DNA of 64,000 nt. Source: Amycolatopsis lurida (GTDB taxonomy: Bacteria; Actinomycetota; Actinomycetes; Mycobacteriales; Pseudonocardiaceae). The stretch covers positions 4,495,501 to 4,559,500 of the forward strand of contig NZ_FNTA01000004.1 of assembly GCF_900105055.1 (NCBI RefSeq), in the 5' to 3' direction. Position 1 is the first letter of the stretch. Each line of letters starts with the position of its first letter. The position numbers were made by a program, and so were the translations under genes. Positions 15,721-24,466 of the stretch are shown in pieces. Below the pieces are notes generated by a model. It was not told the origin of the DNA, made no database searches, and saw nothing but the letters and a program-made list of their open reading frames with translations.

Positions 15721-17179
15721 GCGGCCGTGGTCCCTGCGACGGCGGCTGATCGCGCAGGTCGCGGGGTTGCTCGCGCTCGTCTGCCTGGTGGTGGGCGTGG
15801 TGACCGAACTGGCGCTGCGGGATTTCCTGATCGACCAGCTCGACGCGCGGATCGCCGAGACCAGTGAACGCGCCAGCCGTCCGCCTCCGCCGGGGCGCCC
15901 TGGCGGGGAACGGGTGCCGGAAGGCTTGCGCGCGTACGGTCAGAGCACCGGTTCGTTGTTCGTGAACATCCTCCCGGACGGGCGGGTGGTCGCGGCGGTG
16001 CTGCGGTCCAGCTACGACGCGAAGGTCGCCGACCCGTTCCCGCACGACCCGATCGGCCCGGCCCAGCTCTCGGCCCTGTTGCGGTCGACGCCGACCGACA
16101 GGCCCACCGACGTGGACCTCGGCTCGCTCGGGGAGTACCGCGTGGTGGCCAAGCAGGCGTCCAACGGTGGTATCGCGATCACCGGCCTGCCCACAAAGGA
16201 CGTCACGGACACCTTGTGGAACCTCGGTTTCATCTTCGGCGGGGTCGCCGTCGGCGGGATCCTGCTGGCGGGCGCGCTCGGCGCGGTGACCGTGCGGCGC
16301 ACGATGAAACCCCTCGATCGCCTCGCCGCCACCGCGACCAGGGTCGCCGAACTCCCGCTCGACCGCGGCGAGGTCGCCCTGTCCGAGCGAGTGTCCGAAG
16401 TGGACACCGATCCGCGGACCGAGGTCGGGAAGGTCGGCTTCGCGCTCAACCGCATGCTCGGCCACATCTCGAACGCGCTTTCCGCCCGGCAGGCCAGTGA
16501 AAGCCGGGTGCGCCGCTTCGTCGCGGACGCGAGCCACGAACTCCGGACGCCGCTCGCGGCCATCCGCGGCTACGCGGAACTCACCCGGCGCTCCGGCTCC
16601 GAGGTGCCGCCGGACATCGCGTTCGCGATGGGCCGGGTCGAATCGGAATCGACGAGGATGACCGGCCTGGTCGAGGATCTGCTGCTGCTCGCCAGGCTCG
16701 ACTCCGGGCGTCCGGTGGTGCACCAGCCGGTCGATCTCTCCCGGCTGGTCGCGGACGCCGTCGCCGACGCGCACGTCGCCGGTTCAGAGCACAAATGGCT
16801 GCTGGAGGTCCCGCCGGAGCCGATCACGGTCCTCGGCGACGCGGATCAGCTGCACCAGGTGGTGATCAACCTGCTCGGCAACGCGCGCACGCACACCCCG
16901 GCGGGTACCGAGGTCGCCACCTCTTTGTCCATAGTGGACTCGACGGTGACACTGTCCATTGTCGACGATGGACCGGGGATCCCGCCGGAGATCCTCCCGG
17001 AGGTCTTCGAACGGTTCGCCCGCGGCGACGACTCGCGTTCGCGGGCCGCGGGCAGTACCGGACTGGGCCTGGCCATCGTCGCGGCCGTCGTCGCCGCGCA
17101 CGGCGGGCGGGTCGGGGTCGTCAGCCGTCCGGGGCGGACGGAATTCCGGGTCGAGCTCAGGGCGTCCAGTCACTGTTAG
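15698..17179 (+). CDS. Two-TM sensor histidine kinase (HisKA/HATPase)
   Basis: 493 residues. TM1 at about 20-40 and TM2 near 175-200 flank a 135-residue extracytoplasmic sensor. A HAMP linker (RRTMKPLDRLAATATRV) follows, then HisKA box DASHELRTPLAAIRGYAEL with phospho-His near 283, N-box INLLGNARTHTP, G1 SIVDDGPGIPPE and G2 TGLGLAIVAAVV. ATG 15698 overlaps the regulator stop by 23 nt. It forms a standard pair with the OmpR-type regulator. The 3' end overlaps the convergent dehydratase gene by 23 nt. Signal unknown. Confidence 0.93.
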   Translation: MSSNPRGRRPWSLRRRLIAQVAGLLALVCLVVGVVTELALRDFLIDQLDARIAETSERASRPPPPGRPGGERVPEGLRAYGQSTGSLFVNILPDGRVVAAVLRSSYDAKVADPFPHDPIGPAQLSALLRSTPTDRPTDVDLGSLGEYRVVAKQASNGGIAITGLPTKDVTDTLWNLGFIFGGVAVGGILLAGALGAVTVRRTMKPLDRLAATATRVAELPLDRGEVALSERVSEVDTDPRTEVGKVGFALNRMLGHISNALSARQASESRVRRFVADASHELRTPLAAIRGYAELTRRSGSEVPPDIAFAMGRVESESTRMTGLVEDLLLLARLDSGRPVVHQPVDLSRLVADAVADAHVAGSEHKWLLEVPPEPITVLGDADQLHQVVINLLGNARTHTPAGTEVATSLSIVDSTVTLSIVDDGPGIPPEILPEVFERFARGDDSRSRAAGSTGLGLAIVAAVVAAHGGRVGVVSRPGRTEFRVELRASSHC

Positions 17180-18047
17180 CGCCGCACAGGATGACGCAGG
17201 GCAGCTCACCCTCGGTCCGCCCGGCCAGCCACGCGGCGAACGGGACCGCGGCGGCCGGTTCGACGGCGAGGCGGAACTCCTCCCAGAGCCGGTCCCGCGC
17301 GGCGAGCAGTTCCGCGTCGCCGACCAGCACGGACGTCACGCGATCGCGGAGCACGGCGAACGGGACGCTCCCGATCCTGGTCGCGCCCAGCGCGGACGCG
17401 GCCACCGAGTCGATCTCCACGTCCACCGGCTCGCCCGCCTCCAACGCCGCGCCGAGCGCGCGGCACCGCTCCGGTTCGACGGCGAACGTCGGCAACCCGG
17501 CCAGCGACGTCCCGGCGACCAGCCCGCCACCGCCGACCGCGACCAAGAACGCGTCGACGTCCGGCGCGTCCTGGATCACTTCGGCCGCCACAGTGCCCTG
17601 ACCGGCGACGACGGCGGGATCGTCGTACGCGTGCAGGTACCGCGTACCCGGCTCGGAGGCCGCTTCGAGCGCCTTCGCGGCGGCCTCGGCGTACGTCGCT
17701 CCGTGGCGGATGAGCTTCGCGCCCGCCGCCTCGATCCGGGCCGTCTTCGCCTGCGGAGCAGACTCCGGCACGTACACCGTCGCGGGCAGATTCAGCAGCG
17801 AAGCCGCCGTCGCCACGCCCAGCCCGTGATTGCCGCCGGACGCCGTCAGCACCCGCTCCGGCAACGGACCGCTCACCAGCGCGTTCACCGCGCCCCGCAG
17901 TTTGAACGATCCGCTCCGCTGCAGATGCTCCAGCTTGAGGACCAGCGGCCGCCCGTCGACCTCGGCGCGCAGCAGCGGCGTGCGTCGCACGAACGGGTGG
18001 ACGGCCTCGGCGGCCTCGCGGACATCTGCCCAGGTCGGAGTACTCAT
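17157..18047 (-). CDS. PLP-dependent serine/threonine dehydratase-like enzyme
   Basis: 296 residues of the fold-type II PLP family. The Schiff-base Lys49 is in SGSFKLRGA; the substrate loop TASGGNHGLG and the phosphate-binding VGGGGLVAG are present. Known members deaminate L-Thr or L-Ser to 2-oxobutyrate or pyruvate plus ammonia, and some act as racemases. At 296 residues it has only the catalytic domain and lacks the ACT-like regulatory domain of biosynthetic IlvA, so it is catabolic or not Ile-controlled. ATG 18047 is the only start matching the family. Substrate is inferred. Confidence 0.85.
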   Translation of the reverse strand: MSTPTWADVREAAEAVHPFVRRTPLLRAEVDGRPLVLKLEHLQRSGSFKLRGAVNALVSGPLPERVLTASGGNHGLGVATAASLLNLPATVYVPESAPQAKTARIEAAGAKLIRHGATYAEAAAKALEAASEPGTRYLHAYDDPAVVAGQGTVAAEVIQDAPDVDAFLVAVGGGGLVAGTSLAGLPTFAVEPERCRALGAALEAGEPVDVEIDSVAASALGATRIGSVPFAVLRDRVTSVLVGDAELLAARDRLWEEFRLAVEPAAAVPFAAWLAGRTEGELPCVILCGANSDWTP

Positions 18048-18095
18048 ACCCCCCACTGTCCTCCATGCCCGGACGGGAGTGACTACACTGGTCCT

Positions 18096-18191
18096 CGGAT
18101 CCCGCGCGGCGTCCATCTTGTGAACCTCCCCAGGGCCGGAAGGCAGCAAGGATAAGCAAGCTCTGACGGGTGCGCGGGATCCCCTTTTTTT
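18096..18191 (+). ncRNA. ffs: Signal recognition particle RNA (small bacterial 4.5S type)
   Basis: An 11-bp terminal stem (18097-18107 with 18172-18182, GGATCCCGCGC) closes a rod whose apical part contains CCAGGGCCGGAAGGCAGCA, the conserved Ffh-binding domain. A run of seven T follows at 18185-18191. A TACACT hexamer at 18084-18089 is a good -10 placed 7 nt before the predicted 5' end. It lies upstream of dnaX, its usual place in actinobacteria. Confidence 0.93.
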
Positions 18192-18196
18192 GGGGG

Positions 18197-19030
18197 CTAG
18201 AAGATCCCGAAGACATCCTTCGGCGGCACAGGCGACGGCAGGGCTTCCGCATCGGCGATGGGTTTCGCTTTGCCTTGCAGCTGCCGGAGGTCCTCTCCCG
18301 CGACGCAGCGCGCCGGGTAGGCGGATGAGGCGGCCCGGCGGGTCATCTCGGGTACCGGCAGCTCGACGCGGGAAGCGGCGACCACGATGTTGCCGAAGCG
18401 GCGGCCCCGGAGGACGCCTGGCTCGGCCAGGATCGCCAGGTGGGGGAAAGAACTCGCCAGTGTGGCCAGGAACCGGCGGAGGAACGGCAGGTTCGGCCCG
18501 TCGGAGACGTTGGCGACGTAGGTTCCGGCCGGGCGGAGGACACGCGCGATCTCGCTCGTGAACTCGACGGTCGCGAGCCCGCCGGCCAGGACTCCGCGTT
18601 CGAAAGCGTCCACGATGACCAGGTCGGCCGAAGCGTCGTACCTGCCGGAGACACCTTCGCGGCCGTCGCCCACGCGGACCTTCAACCCCTTCAGGCCCAG
18701 CTGTTCCCGGACGAGCGCCACGAGTTCGCCGTCGGCGTCGAAGACCAGCTGCCGTGAGCGCGGCCGGGCCGCGGCGATGTAACGCGGGAGCGTGCAGGCC
18801 GCCCCGCCGACGTGAAGCGCGTCGAGCGGACCTTCGCCGAGGCAGTCGACGACGTCGGCGATCCGGCGGATGTAGTCGAACTCGAGATCTTGGGGGTCGT
18901 CGAGGTCGACGTGCGACTGGGCGACGCCGTCGACCGAGATCACCCAGGCGTTGGGGCGGTCGGCGTCCCGGAGCAGTTCGGCGGTGCCGAAGCGGACCGG
19001 ATACTTGCCTGGGGTCGGTGCCGGTCTCAC
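18197..19030 (-). CDS. Spermidine-synthase-like methyltransferase-fold protein
   Basis: 277 residues with the Rossmann fold of spermidine synthases: VISVDGVAQSHVDLDDP in the N-terminal strand domain, DALHVGGAACTLPRYI at the nucleotide site, VFDADGELVALVRE, VRVGDGREG and LVIVDAFERG. True spermidine synthases use GGG(D/E)G and a DD/DA pair; here the first is GGAAC, so polyamine synthesis is doubtful. The start is GTG at 19030, 30 bp from divergent dnaX. Common in Actinobacteria beside dnaX; real substrate unknown. Confidence 0.75.
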   Translation of the reverse strand: MRPAPTPGKYPVRFGTAELLRDADRPNAWVISVDGVAQSHVDLDDPQDLEFDYIRRIADVVDCLGEGPLDALHVGGAACTLPRYIAAARPRSRQLVFDADGELVALVREQLGLKGLKVRVGDGREGVSGRYDASADLVIVDAFERGVLAGGLATVEFTSEIARVLRPAGTYVANVSDGPNLPFLRRFLATLASSFPHLAILAEPGVLRGRRFGNIVVAASRVELPVPEMTRRAASSAYPARCVAGEDLRQLQGKAKPIADAEALPSPVPPKDVFGIF

Positions 19031-19060
19031 CTGTCGGGCCCTCCCGGTAGTCTCGCGGCC

Positions 19061-21106
19061 GTGGCATTAGCTCTATACCGAAAGTACCGTCCGGCTACCT
19101 TCGCCGAGGTCGTCGGGCAGGAGCATGTGACCGATCCGCTGCGTACGGCGCTGGCCGCCGGGCGCATCAACCACGCCTACCTCTTCTCCGGCCCGCGCGG
19201 CTGCGGCAAGACGTCCAGCGCCCGCATCATGGCGCGGTCGCTGAACTGCGCGAAGGGCCCGACGCCGGATCCGTGCGGCGAGTGCAATTCGTGCCGCAAC
19301 CTCGCGCCCGAAGGCCCCGGCAGCGTCGACGTCACCGAACTCGACGCCGCCAGCCACGGTGGCGTCGACGACGCCCGCGAGTTGCGGGACAGGGCCTTCT
19401 ACGCCCCGGCCGACTCGCGCTATCGCGTCTTCATCATCGACGAGGCGCACATGGTCACCACGCAGGGCTTCAACGCCCTGCTGAAGATCGTGGAAGAGCC
19501 GCCGGAGCACCTGATCTTCATCTTCGCGACCACCGAACCGGACAAGGTGCTCCCCACCATCCGGTCGCGGACGCACCACTACCCCTTCCGGCTGATCCCG
19601 CCCAGTTCCATGCGCGAGCTGCTGGAACGCAACGTCGCCGCCGAAGGCGCGAAGGTCGAGCCCGCGGTGTATCCGCTGGTCATCCGCGCGGGCGGTGGTT
19701 CGGCGCGGGACACGCAGTCGGTGCTGGACCAGCTGCTGGCGGGGGCCGGGCCGGACGGCGTCGACTACTCGCGGGCGGTTTCGCTCCTGGGTGTCACCGA
19801 CGTGGCGCTCATCGACGGCATGGTCGACGCGCTGGCCGCGGACGACGCCGCCGCGGTGTTCGGCACCGTCGAGCGGCTCGCCGAGGCCGGGCACGACCCG
19901 CGCCGGTTCGCCACCGACCTGCTCGACCGCTTGCGCGACCTGGTGATGCTGCGATCGGTGCCGGACGCGGGTGAGCGCGGCCTGGTCGCCGCGCCGGACG
20001 ACGAGCTCAAGAAGATGACGGAGCAGGCGGGCAAACTGGAGCCCGCCACGCTCTCGCGCTACGCCGACATCGTCCACAATGGACTCTTGGAGATGCGGGG
20101 CGCGACCTCGCCGAGGCTGGTGCTGGAACTGCTCACGGCGCGGATGCTGCTGCCGTCGGTCGCCGAGGGCACCGACGCGTTGCTCGCCCGGCTCGAACGG
20201 CTCGAACGCCGTGCCGCTTCGGCTCCGGCGCCCGTCGCCGCCGCTCCCGCGCCGTCCGCTCAAGCCGCACAGGCGGCCCCGGTGGCGCAGTCCGCCCCGG
20301 CCGCTCCGGCGGGTGAGCCCGTGCGCGAGTTCCAGCGGCCTTCGCAACGAGCCGCCGCGCCCGCCCAGCAGGCCGCACCGGCTCCACAAGCCGCACCACA
20401 GCCCATCGCGCGGCCCGAGCCGGTCGCCGAACGGCCCGCCCCGCAACGCCCGCCCACCCCGCCTCCGGCCGAGGCAGCTCCGGCCGCGGCTTCGGGTGGC
20501 GCAGCGCCCGCAGCGCCAGCATCGGACGTGGACGGGATCCGCGGCCGCTGGCCGCAGGTGCTCGCCGCGATCCGCAAGGTCCCGGGCGGCCGCAGCACCG
20601 AAGCGATGCTCACGCAAGCGAGCGTGGTGAGTGTCGAGGGCAACGCCGTCACGCTCACCCACAGCGCCGAGCCGCTGGCCCGGCGGCTTTCCGAGCCGCA
20701 CAACGCGGAGCGCGTCGCGACCGCGTTCAAGGAGGTCTTCGGCGGCGACTGGCAGGTCCGCTGCGTCCACGGCGCCGCACAGGCCCGGCAGGCCACGGCG
20801 CCCAAGGCCGCGCCGCAGCCGCCGGCGCCCGAGCGGTCCTTCACGCGCCGGTCCGTCGAAGCGCCCGCCGCCCCTCCTGAGCCTCCCGCGCCGAAGCCGG
20901 AGCCCCAGCGGCCGAAGGTGACGACCTCCGAGCCGGACATCCCGCTCCCGCCCGAGCCGGTCGAGGAGGACGAGGACCTCTACAACGAGGACGCGAGCCC
21001 TGCCCCGCCGCCTCCACCGCTCCCGCCCGAGCAGGACCCGGAAGAGATCGCCAGGAAGCTGCTCGCCGACCACCTCAACGCCCGCCCGCTCGACGAGCGC
21101 AAGTAG
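19061..21106 (+). CDS. dnaX: DNA polymerase III subunit gamma/tau
   Basis: 681 residues. Clamp-loader AAA+ ATPase: Walker A GPRGCGKTS (44-52), Cys4 zinc site (CAKG...CGECNSC, about 65-80), Walker B FIIDEAHM, sensor 1 IFATTEPDKV and the DnaX domain III up to about 370. The rest is a long Pro/Ala/Gln-rich tether with a globular island (IRGRWPQVLAAIRKVPGG) typical of tau. GTG at 19061 begins VALALYRKYRPATFAEVVGQ, the universal DnaX N-terminus. An upstream extension of the frame was rejected. The stop lies at the start of a hairpin terminator. Confidence 0.97.
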   Translation: MALALYRKYRPATFAEVVGQEHVTDPLRTALAAGRINHAYLFSGPRGCGKTSSARIMARSLNCAKGPTPDPCGECNSCRNLAPEGPGSVDVTELDAASHGGVDDARELRDRAFYAPADSRYRVFIIDEAHMVTTQGFNALLKIVEEPPEHLIFIFATTEPDKVLPTIRSRTHHYPFRLIPPSSMRELLERNVAAEGAKVEPAVYPLVIRAGGGSARDTQSVLDQLLAGAGPDGVDYSRAVSLLGVTDVALIDGMVDALAADDAAAVFGTVERLAEAGHDPRRFATDLLDRLRDLVMLRSVPDAGERGLVAAPDDELKKMTEQAGKLEPATLSRYADIVHNGLLEMRGATSPRLVLELLTARMLLPSVAEGTDALLARLERLERRAASAPAPVAAAPAPSAQAAQAAPVAQSAPAAPAGEPVREFQRPSQRAAAPAQQAAPAPQAAPQPIARPEPVAERPAPQRPPTPPPAEAAPAAASGGAAPAAPASDVDGIRGRWPQVLAAIRKVPGGRSTEAMLTQASVVSVEGNAVTLTHSAEPLARRLSEPHNAERVATAFKEVFGGDWQVRCVHGAAQARQATAPKAAPQPPAPERSFTRRSVEAPAAPPEPPAPKPEPQRPKVTTSEPDIPLPPEPVEEDEDLYNEDASPAPPPPPLPPEQDPEEIARKLLADHLNARPLDERK

Positions 21107-21153
21107 TCCTCTGAATGCGGTACTCGCCCGCGCAAGTGCCGCATTCAGAGGAC
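21106..21153 (+). terminator. dnaX terminator hairpin carrying GCCGCATTCAGAGGAC
   Basis: 19-bp inverted repeat (21106-21124 with 21135-21153) with one G-T mismatch and a 10-nt loop, beginning at the last base of the dnaX stop. The right arm contains GCCGCATTCAGAGGAC, a 16-mer also found at 50061-50076. Confidence 0.75.
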
Positions 21154-21186
21154 GAAACGCGGGTCAGCGGGGCGCGAGTGCCGGCT

Positions 21187-22167
21187 TCAGGGAGCGGTCC
21201 CTTCATGGAGTTCCCTGGTGAGCAGTGCCGTGCCGAGCCGGGTGAGGTGGTGCAGGATGGCGCTGCCCTGCCGGGCACTGGTGACGAGCCCGGCCTCGCG
21301 CAGTACGGCGGCCTGTTTGCTGGCCGTGCCGATCGAGGTGCCGAGGCAGGCGGCCAGCTTGCTGGTCGTGCGCGGGACACGCAGCGCGCCGAGGCTTTCG
21401 GCGCGGGTCCGGCCGAGAAGTGCCACCAGTTCGGGGGACACGTCCGCCTGCCGGGGGCCGGTCACCCTGGCCGGGTAGAGCAGCACCGGCGGCAGCGCCG
21501 GATCGATGAACGTGACCGGCGTGTTCGCGCAGAACCGGCTCGGGATCAAGGTCAGCCCCCGGCCGTCGAGATGGACGGTCCGTTCCCGGGGATACGCGAT
21601 CTCCAGCACCTCGCCGTCCCAGCCGCGGACGCCGGGGATGCCGCGCATCATCGCGCCCGCCCCTTCGGCTGCCAGCGTGTGGACCCGGCGCACCCGATCG
21701 GCGGCGACGGTCTCGCGCATGCCGTGCCAGAACGGCTCGATCACCAGGCCATACGCGTCCCGCAGGGCGCCGACGAGGCCGCTGACCTCCTCGCGATCGC
21801 CGTCGGCGAGCCGTTTCACCCAGGGCGGCACGGCGCCGGTGAACACGGTCCGGAGGTCGGCGCGCAGCCGCCCGCGAGATGTGCACGCCACCGCCTCCAG
21901 CCCGCTTTCGAAGGAACCCACCGAGGTGGGCGGGGTCAGGAAGTCGGGAAAGTTCCCCTTCGGCGGAACCAGCGTGAACAGCGTCTTCAGCGCTCGTGCC
22001 GCTCCTTCGTGCCGGCGCAGGTTCAGCCGGACCTGCTGCCGCCAGGCCGACGGGCGGTCCTCTCTCAGCTGATGCGAACCGAGGACCAGCTCCCACAGCG
22101 GGTCGGGTGCTTCGGCTATCCGGATCCCCTGGAGGTCCCGGCGATCGAAGATCATGCGCAGAGTCAT
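21187..22167 (-). CDS. ArsR-like winged-helix transcriptional regulator
   Basis: 326 residues. A long N-terminal region (1-245) of unknown fold is followed by a C-terminal winged helix: LRVPRTTSKLAACLGTSIGT, ASKQAAVLREAGLVTSARQ, GSAILHHLTRLG. This layout is a common Streptomyces/Amycolatopsis regulator family whose N-terminal half probably senses a ligand. The gene stands alone between dnaX and the amidase gene, so its targets are not evident. ATG 22167 gives MTLRMIFDRRDLQ, typical for the family. Confidence 0.8.
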   Translation of the reverse strand: MTLRMIFDRRDLQGIRIAEAPDPLWELVLGSHQLREDRPSAWRQQVRLNLRRHEGAARALKTLFTLVPPKGNFPDFLTPPTSVGSFESGLEAVACTSRGRLRADLRTVFTGAVPPWVKRLADGDREEVSGLVGALRDAYGLVIEPFWHGMRETVAADRVRRVHTLAAEGAGAMMRGIPGVRGWDGEVLEIAYPRERTVHLDGRGLTLIPSRFCANTPVTFIDPALPPVLLYPARVTGPRQADVSPELVALLGRTRAESLGALRVPRTTSKLAACLGTSIGTASKQAAVLREAGLVTSARQGSAILHHLTRLGTALLTRELHEGTAP

Positions 22168-22396
22168 GCCTCGTCCCCCTCAAGACGGCATTTGCTTCTC
22201 CGCCGGTAACTCAAACGCTCCGGGTGTGCCGGGACAAGCCCTGCGGCCCACTTGGGGAGGGTGGGACGGAAACCGGGCGCCGACCTGCGGAGACATCGGC
22301 GCGTGAGACGTCGTGGGGAGGATCGCGACGGAGCCGGTCGCGCGGCCGTCCGCCCCGGGCACCGTGGAACTCCGGCAGCCCGGCGCTGCTCAAGCC

Positions 22397-23254
22397 CTAA
22401 CCGGCCAGGTAGTCCTCGATGGCCTTCGCGATGACGGCCGCGTACTGCTGACGCCCTTCTTCGCTCGCCATCGCCGCGGCTTCGGCGGCGTTGCGCATGT
22501 TCCCGCACTCGACGAGCGCGGCGGGCCGCGTCGAGAGGTTGAGCCCGCCGAGGTCGGCGCGCGGGGCGAGCCCGTTCGATCCGAGGTACGTCGACGTCGG
22601 GAAACCTCCCGCGCGGAGACCGTCCCGCAACGCCGTCGCGAGTTTCATCGAGGGCTCGCCCTGCTGGGCGTTCAGCGGCGGGGCCGAGTAGGCGACGTGG
22701 AAACCGTGCGCCCCGGCGGAATTCGAGCCGTCCGCGTGGATCGACACGACCGCGTCCGCCTGCGCGTCGTTCCCGATCGCGGCGCGCTCGTCGACGCAGG
22801 GCCCGACCCCGGTGTCGCTCTGCCGGGTGAGGACGACGCGGATTCCCTTGGCCGCCAACGCCTGCGAGATCCGCTGCGAGACATCCCAGGTGAACGCGTG
22901 CTCGGGGTAGCCGGAATTCGTCGAGGTCCCGGTGGTGTTGCACGGTTTCGTCTTGCCACGCCCCGCCGGGACCTGCCTGGTGATCTCGCCGGGCTTGCCG
23001 GAGTTCCCGCCGTTGTGACCGGGATCGAGCACGACGACCTTGCCCGTTTTCGGCTGCCGCGTGCTCGGTGGCGGCGCGCTCGAAGACGGTGTGCTCGTCG
23101 TGGAACTCGGCTGTGGAAGGGTGGTGAGGACCGTCGTGGTGCCGGGCGGAGCCGGACTCGACGGCGATGACGCGGGGGTGTCCACCCCGCACGCCGTGAA
23201 CAGCGTCAATCCGATCGCCACCACAAGGCCCAGCCGTCGTCGCACGGCGCCCAC
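22397..23254 (-). CDS. ami1: N-acetylmuramoyl-L-alanine amidase lipoprotein (Ami1-like)
   Basis: 285 residues. The signal peptide ends in lipobox LFTAC (Cys22), followed by a Ser/Thr/Pro linker (25-68) and an Amidase_3 domain. Zn ligands are seen in VVLDPGHNGGN and SIHADGSN, and the catalytic Glu in LVECGNMRN. It cleaves the bond between MurNAc and the stem peptide, helping daughter cell separation. Order and divergent orientation relative to ebfC/recR match M. tuberculosis Rv3717 (ami1). The lipid anchor is inferred from the lipobox. Confidence 0.9.
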   Translation of the reverse strand: MGAVRRRLGLVVAIGLTLFTACGVDTPASSPSSPAPPGTTTVLTTLPQPSSTTSTPSSSAPPPSTRQPKTGKVVVLDPGHNGGNSGKPGEITRQVPAGRGKTKPCNTTGTSTNSGYPEHAFTWDVSQRISQALAAKGIRVVLTRQSDTGVGPCVDERAAIGNDAQADAVVSIHADGSNSAGAHGFHVAYSAPPLNAQQGEPSMKLATALRDGLRAGGFPTSTYLGSNGLAPRADLGGLNLSTRPAALVECGNMRNAAEAAAMASEEGRQQYAAVIAKAIEDYLAG

Positions 23255-23322
23255 GGTGCCACACGCGTGACGGCTAGGCTGGTAGGCGGCACGGGATTTT
23301 CCAGGAGAGGACCGATCGGATC

Positions 23323-23679
23323 ATGGTGCAACCCGGTGGCGGCTTCGACCTGTCGCAGATCATGCAACAGGCTCAGCAGATGCAGCAGAAGCTGGTCGAG
23401 GCCCAGGAAGAGCTGGCCAACACGGAGGTGACCGGCACTTCCGGCGGCGGCCTGGTCACCGCGACCGTGTCCGGCGACAGCCAGCTCAAGTCGCTGTCCA
23501 TCGACCCCAAGGTGGTCGACCCCGACGACGTCGAGACCCTGTCCGACCTGGTCGTCGCGGCCGTGCGGGACGCTTCGGCCAACGCGCAGAAGCTGACCGA
23601 GCAGAAGCTCGGCCCGCTCGCCGGCGGCCTCGGCGGCGGGATGCCGGACCTCGGCGGCTTCCCCGGGCTCGGCGGCTAG
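23323..23679 (+). CDS. ebfC: YbaB/EbfC nucleoid-associated protein
   Basis: 118 residues. Small dimeric DNA-binding protein: helical N-terminus QIMQQAQQMQQKLVEAQEEL, beta core VTGTSGGGLVTATVSG, DPKVVDPDDVETLSDLVVAA and a Gly-rich tail of about 25 residues. Family members bind DNA as tweezer-like dimers. It is 1 nt before recR, the near-universal dnaX-ebfC-recR arrangement, though here the regulator and amidase genes separate it from dnaX. Confidence 0.95.
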   Translation: MVQPGGGFDLSQIMQQAQQMQQKLVEAQEELANTEVTGTSGGGLVTATVSGDSQLKSLSIDPKVVDPDDVETLSDLVVAAVRDASANAQKLTEQKLGPLAGGLGGGMPDLGGFPGLGG

Positions 23680-23680
23680 C

Positions 23681-24277
23681 TTGTACGAGGGTGTCGTCCA
23701 GGATCTGATCGACGAGCTCGGGCGGCTGCCCGGCGTCGGTCCCAAGAGCGCGCAGCGGATCGCCTTCCACCTGCTGGCCGCCGATCCCGCGGATATCGCG
23801 CGCCTGCAGGAAGTGCTCGGCAAGGTCAAGGAAGGCGTGCAGTTCTGCGAGGTCTGCGGCAATGTCTCGGAGCAGGAGACCTGCCGGATCTGCCGCGACA
23901 CCCGCCGCGACCTCACGGTCATCTGCGTGGTCGAGGAACCGAAGGACGTGCTCGCCGTCGAGCGGACGCGCGAGTTCAAGGGCCGCTACCACGTGCTCGG
24001 CGGCGCGCTGGACCCGTTGTCCGGCATCGGGCCCGAGCAGCTGCGCATGCGGGAGCTGCTCGCCCGGATCGGTGGCGCGGAGATCAGCGAGATCATCATC
24101 GCGACCGACCCGAACACCGAAGGCGAGGCCACCGCGACGTACCTCGTGCGGATGCTTCGCGACTTCCCAGGCCTGACCGTGACGCGGCTGGCGTCCGGTC
24201 TGCCGATGGGCGGTGACCTGGAGTTCGCGGACGAACTGACGCTGGGCCGGGCACTCTCGGGCCGGCGGGCTCTCTAG
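23681..24277 (+). CDS. recR: Recombination mediator protein RecR
   Basis: 198 residues. HhH motif LPGVGPKSAQRIAFHLL, Cys4 zinc finger CEVCGNVSEQETCRICRD (about 57-75), Toprim domain beginning VVEEPKDVLAVER and the C-terminal PMGGDLEFADELTLGRAL. It loads RecA on gapped DNA with RecF/RecO. TTG start at 23681, 1 nt after the ebfC stop, indicates coupling. The gene is intact although an IS-end-like repeat begins 5 nt after its stop. Confidence 0.97.
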   Translation: MYEGVVQDLIDELGRLPGVGPKSAQRIAFHLLAADPADIARLQEVLGKVKEGVQFCEVCGNVSEQETCRICRDTRRDLTVICVVEEPKDVLAVERTREFKGRYHVLGGALDPLSGIGPEQLRMRELLARIGGAEISEIIIATDPNTEGEATATYLVRMLRDFPGLTVTRLASGLPMGGDLEFADELTLGRALSGRRAL

Positions 24278-24281
24278 TGCC

Positions 24282-24354
24282 GCATCTCGGAACGTTGACC
24301 CGGTAATCGGCTCGGTTTACTGACGGTCCAGGTTGGTCCTCCCATGTCGGGCGG
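24282..24354 (+). repeat. IS-end-like direct repeat, copy A
   Basis: About 73 bp beginning GCATCTCGGAACGTTGACC, then GGTAATCGG, CTGACGGTCCAGG and TGGTCCTCCC. The same sequence with roughly 84% identity by eye recurs in the same orientation at 25210-25282, where it runs into an IS630-type transposase start. It lies directly after recR. It is either a solo IS end, a MITE, or one boundary of an element carrying the gene at 24467. Confidence 0.75.
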
Positions 24355-24466
24355 GGCGAGTGCGGTGCTGACGATCGCTCCGATGCGCGTCGTACATCTT
24401 CTGCGCGTCGACGAACTCGCAGCTCTTGGGCCCTGATTGCCCGCCATGGGGCTGTAACCTGCACAA

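Noticed and set aside
17206..18252. 348-codon frame over the dehydratase and SRP RNA
   Set aside because: Out of frame shadow of the dehydratase with Arg-rich composition and it runs through the SRP RNA.
18812..19060. Longer dnaX start
   Set aside because: The extra residues are antisense to the spermidine-synthase-like gene; GTG 19061 begins the universal DnaX N-terminus.
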